A stretch of DNA of 64,000 nucleotides from the NCBI GenBank assembly GCA_028671895.1, contig CM053800.1, positions 23,829,886 through 23,893,885 on the forward strand, written 5' to 3'. Source of the stretch: Oenanthe sinensis (taxonomy: Eukaryota; Streptophyta; Magnoliopsida; Apiales; Apiaceae). The notes below the pieces were generated by a model that saw only the letters and a program-made list of their open reading frames with translations, made no database searches and was not told the DNA's origin. Shown here piece by piece: positions 58,290-64,000 of this stretch (the first letter of the stretch is position 1; every line of letters starts with the position of its first letter). The translations under genes were made by a program, and so were the position numbers.

Positions 58290-59858
58290 TGCCACTAAAA
58301 GATTACAGTGTATTACCATTGATTGAAGATAGACAATATTCGAAGCATAGGAATCCAGAAGTATTGAAGACTAGGTAATGACAAAGGTTAAAGAAGACAG
58401 CTGAAGTCTTAAATCTATACTCACTGAAGGAAATTCATTTATATGTTCAAGCGTTAGTGAAGAACAGAGAATGATGTATTCAAGATTATGGTAGTAATGA
58501 AGACGTTGTCTAAGTCCTAGAAAAGATTCTAGTGAAAGTACAGTGTTTAGTGATAGACAGTACTCGAAGCAAAGTAAACACTGAGGAAATGTTAACTGAC
58601 AATAATTGTAAGTGAAGATAATTCTAATCAGTGTTAGTCATCTGTGAACCAAACCAGTGCACTAGGCGTCAGCACAACAATATAAGAATTGACTCTACAT
58701 AATCAAGGAAACAGTTAACTGCAGGAGGAATTGATGACAGACAAAGAAATAATTACAGAGATTAATTAAAAGGTATTTCTAAAGTCAAGTCAAGGGTAAG
58801 TCAAAGTTAAGCTTTATCTAGACTAGAAATCGCCTATAAGCTTTATCTAGACTAGAAATCACCCATTAGATACCAAGACTATAAATCGCCCATGGGATTT
58901 CAATACTTGGAATCGCCCAATGGATGCATCAAAGCTCAAAATCATCCAATAGATGATCAAAGCTCAAAACCGCCTGTTAGGTTGATCAAAGCTCAAAATC
59001 GCCTGTTAGGTTGATCAAAGCCAAAATCGCCTAATAGATTATCCAAGGCCAAAATCGCCCAATAGATTATCTAAGGCCAAAATCGCCTAATAGATTATCA
59101 ATGGCCAAAATCGCCTAATAGATTATCTAAGGCCAAAATCGCCTAATAGATTATCTAAGGCCAAAATCGCCCAATAGATTATCTAAGGCCAAAATCGCCC
59201 AATAGATTTTCTAAGGCCAAAATCGCCCAATAGATTGTCTATAACCAAAATCACCCCTCAGCAATCCCTTTGTTAAAGTCTACACTATATAAACAAAATG
59301 ACTTGCTCATTTTGAGGTGTTGAGAAATACTACCACACACAGAGATACGGAGAGAGTAACAGAAGCCGGAGAAGAAGAGATACAAAGTCATACACATACC
59401 TTCTTCACCAGAGTTTTATAATCTAGCTGGTTCATTATGTTGCAAATATATAGGGCTATTATAAAACAGTCTATGTGAGATTGATTTCATTTTAAACAAA
59501 CACATAGTCAAACATTATAATAGGAATCAGTCATATCTCTTTGTTGTAGCGAAGAACTAATTTGTTCTTCGGAAACCGGTTCATTTAAAACCGGGTGTAG
59601 CACCCATCTTGGTTTGTATACAAAAGATATATTCCCGGAACCCTTTCTCATTTAATTGCTTGCTAATTTTCTAGAAATTTAATGTTTATTCATAAATACA
59701 GAAAATTAGTAAGTTAGCCTCCTAAACACTATTCACCTCATGAATTCAAACCCACTAACTAAACTCTAAATTATTTATTTGCAAAAGATTCGAATTATTA
59801 TTTTTTAATTTAGGGAGTATCGTATTCAACCCCCTTCTAGACACTTTAGGACCTAACA
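58290..59858 (+). mobile_element. 5' LTR of a copia-like element (1,569 bp) inserted in satellite
   Basis: Starts TGCCACTAAAAG after satellite sequence (left TSD candidate ACAAG) and ends GGACCTAACA, directly before an initiator-Met PBS. A TATA box (CTATATAAAC) lies at about 59285. The end (CCCCCTTCTAGACACTTTAGG) is typical of copia LTR termini. The 3' LTR is not in the window. Confidence 0.8.
58819..59258 (+). repeat. 28-bp minisatellite in the LTR, about 15 copies
   Basis: The core AAAATCGCC(C/T)AATAGATTAT repeats with a strict 28-bp period from about 59020 to 59240. More diverged copies lie upstream, with ATCGCC(T)..ATTAG spacing near 58819-59020. It lies just upstream of the TATA box at 59285. 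Confidence 0.92.
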
Positions 59859-59860
59859 AT

Positions 59861-59872
59861 TGGTATCAGAGC
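59861..59872 (+). promoter_or_regulatory. Primer binding site (initiator tRNA-Met)
   Basis: TGGTATCAGAGC 2 nt after the LTR end at 59858. It shows a plus-strand element. Confidence 0.9.
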
Positions 59873-62775
59873 TTGTTGAATGATATACAAATCAAGATCC
59901 GTAACTCACTGAAACTCAAGGTGTCGAAACTACTTGGACTCAGAATGATTAGAAGCCTTGTTAAATAAGTTTAATTATAAACTTTTAATAAGTTTATTTT
60001 ATAAACTTTATAAAATTTATTTTATAAACTTTTATAAGTTTATGTTATAAATTTTAATTAGTTTATTTTATAAATTTTATATTAAATTTATTTTATAAAC
60101 TTTTATAAAAAAAATTTATAAACTTTTATTAGTTTATGTTATAAATTTTAATTAGTTTATTTTATAAATTTAATAAAGTTTAAAATTTAAATTTATTATA
60201 AAAAATATTAACCTGGTTCATTCGACACTAGACCAAAGTGCTATTTGGTACCCCAAGTTTTATACTCTTTAATTTTTTATTTTTAGATTTATTTATTTTT
60301 CCAGAGAATTCAAAATTCTTGAAAACTAAAAATATTCTTAATTATTAATTTATGATATTTTAATTTTTAAAAAAAATCAAAATTCTTGAAAATTAATTTG
60401 TTATAAATTTTTATTTTTGATTAATTTATTTTCAAAGAAACTTAAAAATTCTGTAAATTTAAATTTTTCTTAAATATTAATTAAGGGTGTTAAAAGGAGT
60501 TTGTAGTTGAAGATTTTTTCGAGTATTAACGACAACTGAAATTCATTGAAGATTATCCAATGAAGTTAATTCTGGAATAGGTTGAAGAAAAGGTGGTACT
60601 AATTTCCTCAAAGGTCTACTCCAAAGGATCCCACTGTTTATTCGGATGCTAGAAAACAAGGGATTAATTTGGGTACAATTTTTGGTTAATTTGAGTTAAA
60701 TTTCTGGATGAAAAATCTTAGGGGTTTAAAATAATGAAGGAGAACAGACTAGACTTCCTGACATCTCAGTACAAGCCTTAAAGATTATTCTATAGGGAGA
60801 TTACAGGAAATTTATGCTAACACTGCAGATCATCTGGAACACAGAATTACAGCCAACATGGATATAAGGATACAACCACATTGTCTGTAGAAGAACAGTA
60901 TGCGCTAAAGGCCTATGAACTAGAACAAGACTTGAAGAAGATAATATTTGGTAAAGCAGGTTGTTAGCATATCCACTGTATTTGTGATCCATGAACCAAA
61001 TTTGATTGAAGTTAAGGTTGAGAACCTCTGAACAGAAACGAATTGATCCAAGAAGCTGAATTGAAGATGTAATAGCTCGAGGTAGTGGTCAAAGTGTTGT
61101 ATGTGAATTTGACACTTTGAAATAAGTTGAGAAATTGGACGACAAGTCAAGCTTGTAAGGCAACTAGAAGTTCAGTGACATCAGATTCAGACGAAATCCC
61201 AATTTTAAATCTAAGGTCATTACCTATAGATTCCATAAAGAAGATTTTTAAGACCGGTTCAAGAGGCGGTTACAAGACATGGATGGTTGATTATAGAAGA
61301 CAAGATCATGGTTGTGCTACACAGTTTGAAGAAGCCTGTACAAGCAAATGATTACAAACACTGTGTTGGGTTGTAGCAAGAATCTCAAGCATTAATGAGG
61401 ATGCAACAAGGGAAAGCATTTATTGGTGAAGTTAAATGCAAGGTTGATTCTATCAGTGACAGTGATGAACCAAATGGATATATGGCATCAATGACTAATA
61501 CTGGAAATGAATCACTAAGTACTTCACATGTACACATTCTAACAAATATATCTTTATCTAATTCATAACTGCATGATTATTAAGTTTTGAAATGTGTTAA
61601 ATTCATGTCAGCATGTTAGCATCTTAGGACTTAAATGCTTAATTGATGGTTAAGAATAAGATTGTATGCTAGGATTCATTAGTTTAATTAGTACATTTCA
61701 TACTTGATTTTATATGCAGTAAAATGTATATCTAGAATTAGATAGAGTATTCTAGACGGTTAGGTGTATCCCTAAACATTTGCTGGAACTTGATTTTAAT
61801 CTTTTATGATTTAATACCTCTACTAATATTGCGAAAATTACAAAATATACAAACAGGTCATAGATCAGATATTTTATATTTGTTGTTATTGTGATAAATG
61901 ACTTGTTAAGTGTATGTGGAATTAGATATTGCTCATAATGTTTTATTCAAATATTTTGCATATTCTTGAAATTGTTTATGTGCTTATTTTCATATGATTC
62001 GCTCCCACTCACATAGTTGCACTTAAATATAATATCATTTTATGTATTGCTTGTTATGGAGTAGAATACTAAAAGATGGTAGAATTCTCTAAGTAGTCAG
62101 TAACATTTGTAGATTCGAAGCTTAATCTAAAACTAACTTAGGTAATTAGAGATAGTTAAAAATATTAGACAACAACAAAAATAGATTAGACATAATTAGT
62201 AACTAATTTGTTAGTTCTTCTATTCCATGTACTTTTAGAACATTATTGAATATCTGTAAATATGCTTTACATTTGTTATACTTGTGTAGAATGGTTAAAG
62301 TAGATAATACTGAATTTTCTAATATGTTTAACATGCCTGAATTGCATAATTATTATCTATAATGCATTGAAGCTGAATGTTTATTATGTGTTCTTATTTT
62401 CATGCTTATTCATTTAAATTTGAAAATGCACATCTTAGGACTTGCATACTCTTAGGCAAAACTTGTATAAGAATCACAATAGGGTAAAGACTGCTAGTCC
62501 ACCTTAAGTTAGGTTGGAATCACTAGTCTCATAGCCTTAAAACTACTTTTCCAAGGCTGTTGTAAATGAGAAGTGATTAGTCAAGGATAAGTTTGTGCAT
62601 GTTAAGGTTGAAGCTGTTGTTACCATTATTTAAAACAACATCTCTAACCCATCTGGACTCAATTAAAGTTGAGTACTAAGAAGCTTAATCATTTGTGATT
62701 ACAAAGTATGTAACAAGAGTAAAAGTTATGTGATTTCGTAACATTTATTGTATGAGGCCTATGATTAAGATTGAA
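59873..62775 (+). mobile_element. Interior of the right-hand copia-like element, decayed or non-coding
   Basis: AT-rich repeats at about 59955-60190 (a roughly 48-bp segment repeated about 90 bp apart) are followed by sequence with no recognisable gag, protease or pol. The longest plus-strand ORF (61127-61351) has no domain I know. About 61550-62775 shows nothing identifiable. It may be a non-autonomous derivative, or the coding part may lie right of the family-B LTR. Confidence 0.45.
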
Positions 62776-64000
62776 TGTGACGCCCTCCCGATCCGGGGTC
62801 TAGATCGGGGAGTCACTAACTCTAAATGCATGCACCCTAAATAACAATAATAGAAAATACGCATAAATATGACCCCAACTACTAGCCTGGACCTTTCAAG
62901 GTAATGGTATGAAACAAGCACACAACTACATCCATTTATATTTACATTTATAGTAACCAAAATAATATTACAATTCCTGAAACATCTCAAAATCTACTAA
63001 TAAAAGTACAAGACTAAACAAAGTCTTTTCCTTCCAACTCTGCCTCGATCCTAACTGTTCAATCTCAGCCAGCCTCACATAGTTCATGTATGACATATTC
63101 TTTCTGGCAGTCTGCTTAATACGGACCATGATTCTCAAGAGCTGTAGATGTTAGAAAATAAAAGAATGAGCTACAAAAGCTCAGCAAGAAACCATATAGG
63201 TTAAAAACAATTCTACAGGCTTATATATATAATTTAAAAAGTCTTTCCTCAAAACCATGCTTTAAAATCATTGCTGGACCTCATTGTCCCATAATTATAA
63301 TCAAAATTCTAGTCAGGGTATTCATTACTCGCAAAACTTTCTTTTATAAAACCACTGGCAGGGTTAAATGATTTCAATAACTGGTGCAGAGTAAATAAGA
63401 AACTGGAAAGTAATAGTCAATTGCAAGTATATGAGTAATCTGCAGGGTTAGATGGATAACAGGAAGTAATGTATAACACTTGAAACAAGTCAATTCAAGG
63501 TATATCTGACAGTTGAAGCTGGATATGACAGGTTATAACAATGCATTTCATTTTTCATTACTAATCATTTCAAAGTCCATTTGTATAAAACTGTCCTTTC
63601 ATTAGGACTAATTCTCTCAAAACATTTCATAAAACTGTCCTCTCATTAGGACCTTGCTTTTCAAACCATTTATAAAAACTGTCCTCTCATTAGGACCTTT
63701 ACTGCTTAAAAACAATTACTTTGGTTGAAGTTTTCTCACAACGCCAGACAATACGGGTGATCAGCCACGTAAAGTCCCCATAACGGACTAAAGTCCCTCT
63801 GGACATAAAGAGTACTCATAAAGGCACTTATTGCCATTGGCCTTGGGCTATCTCATTATAGCCATTGACTATCTCATTATAGTCTTCACATAAAAAGTGC
63901 TGGACCGGCGTCACTCGGCCTCTTACGCCTCCAACCTATAGGAATCCGCAGAAACCATTTTGATCGGAATTCCTATAATAACCAAAACCTTTCTTTTAAA
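62776..64000 (-). mobile_element. Family-B LTR, minus orientation, truncated by the window end
   Basis: Starts TGTGACGCCCTCCCG, the reverse complement of the end of 1-3036, and follows the same sequence throughout, including the hairpin at about 63160-63185, the three hairpin repeats (63585-63705) and the CGTCACTCGGCCTCTTACGC motif (63910-63929). By eye about 88-90% identical to the left copy, so it is an independent, older divergence. Candidate TSD TTGAA (62771-62775). Confidence 0.88.

Noticed and set aside
58819..59258. Regular 28-bp repeats resembling a CRISPR array
   Set aside because: The units are contiguous, without unique spacers, and lie inside a plant LTR with a PBS. It is a minisatellite.

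Overview
The window is plant nuclear DNA, from a flowering plant and probably a eudicot with a repeat-rich genome. I see no host gene, rRNA or tRNA. It is almost entirely a nest of LTR retrotransposons beside, and inserted into, about 17 kb of satellite DNA. The evidence is plant-type Ty3/gypsy (Tat, Athila-like, chromovirus-like) and Ty1/copia polyproteins, primer binding sites matching initiator tRNA-Met and tRNA-Asp, and target-site duplications (TSDs) that fix the order of insertion.

Layout. (1) 1-3036 is the 3' part of a long LTR, called family B here, inserted into the protease region of a Tat-lineage gypsy element. (2) 3037-10933 is the rest of that Tat element: a pol carrying three nonsense and two frameshift lesions, an antisense spliced extra gene (aORF, 9101-7101), an 80-bp tandem array, a polypurine tract and a 614-bp 3' LTR. 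It sits in the 3' UTR of (3) a minus-strand Ty1/copia element at 10934-14620 and 33874-37209, whose 5' LTR ends in satellite DNA. (4) The copia gag-pol is split by a 19,253-bp minus-strand element at 14621-33873 (TSD GTCAT) with giant LTRs of 4,296 and 4,995 bp, called family A. (5) Family A's decayed core is itself split by a non-autonomous Athila-like element at 21083-27468 (TSD ATGCA). (6) 37210-58289 is satellite DNA built of 40-53-bp subunits with a roughly 1.2-kb higher-order repeat, interrupted by a solo LTR (family C, 50734-54717, TSD ATTCT/ATTCA). (7) 58290-62775 is a copia-like 5' LTR and interior entering the satellite. (8) 62776-64000 is another family-B LTR in inverted orientation.

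Function. None of the coding units looks autonomous. The best preserved frame is the Tat antisense aORF, which splices in frame but has a doubtful start codon and a late nonsense codon. The most unusual signals are four. A palindromic motif (ATCRATTGAT) is massed in the copia LTR and also recurs as Ser-x-Asp codons in the same element's gag and pol. Three related giant-LTR families share a hairpin and triplicated blocks. The satellite has two levels of organisation. The Athila-like element keeps gag, fused to a scrap of reverse transcriptase.

Lineage names rest on recognised motifs, not database searches. Identities are by-eye estimates.
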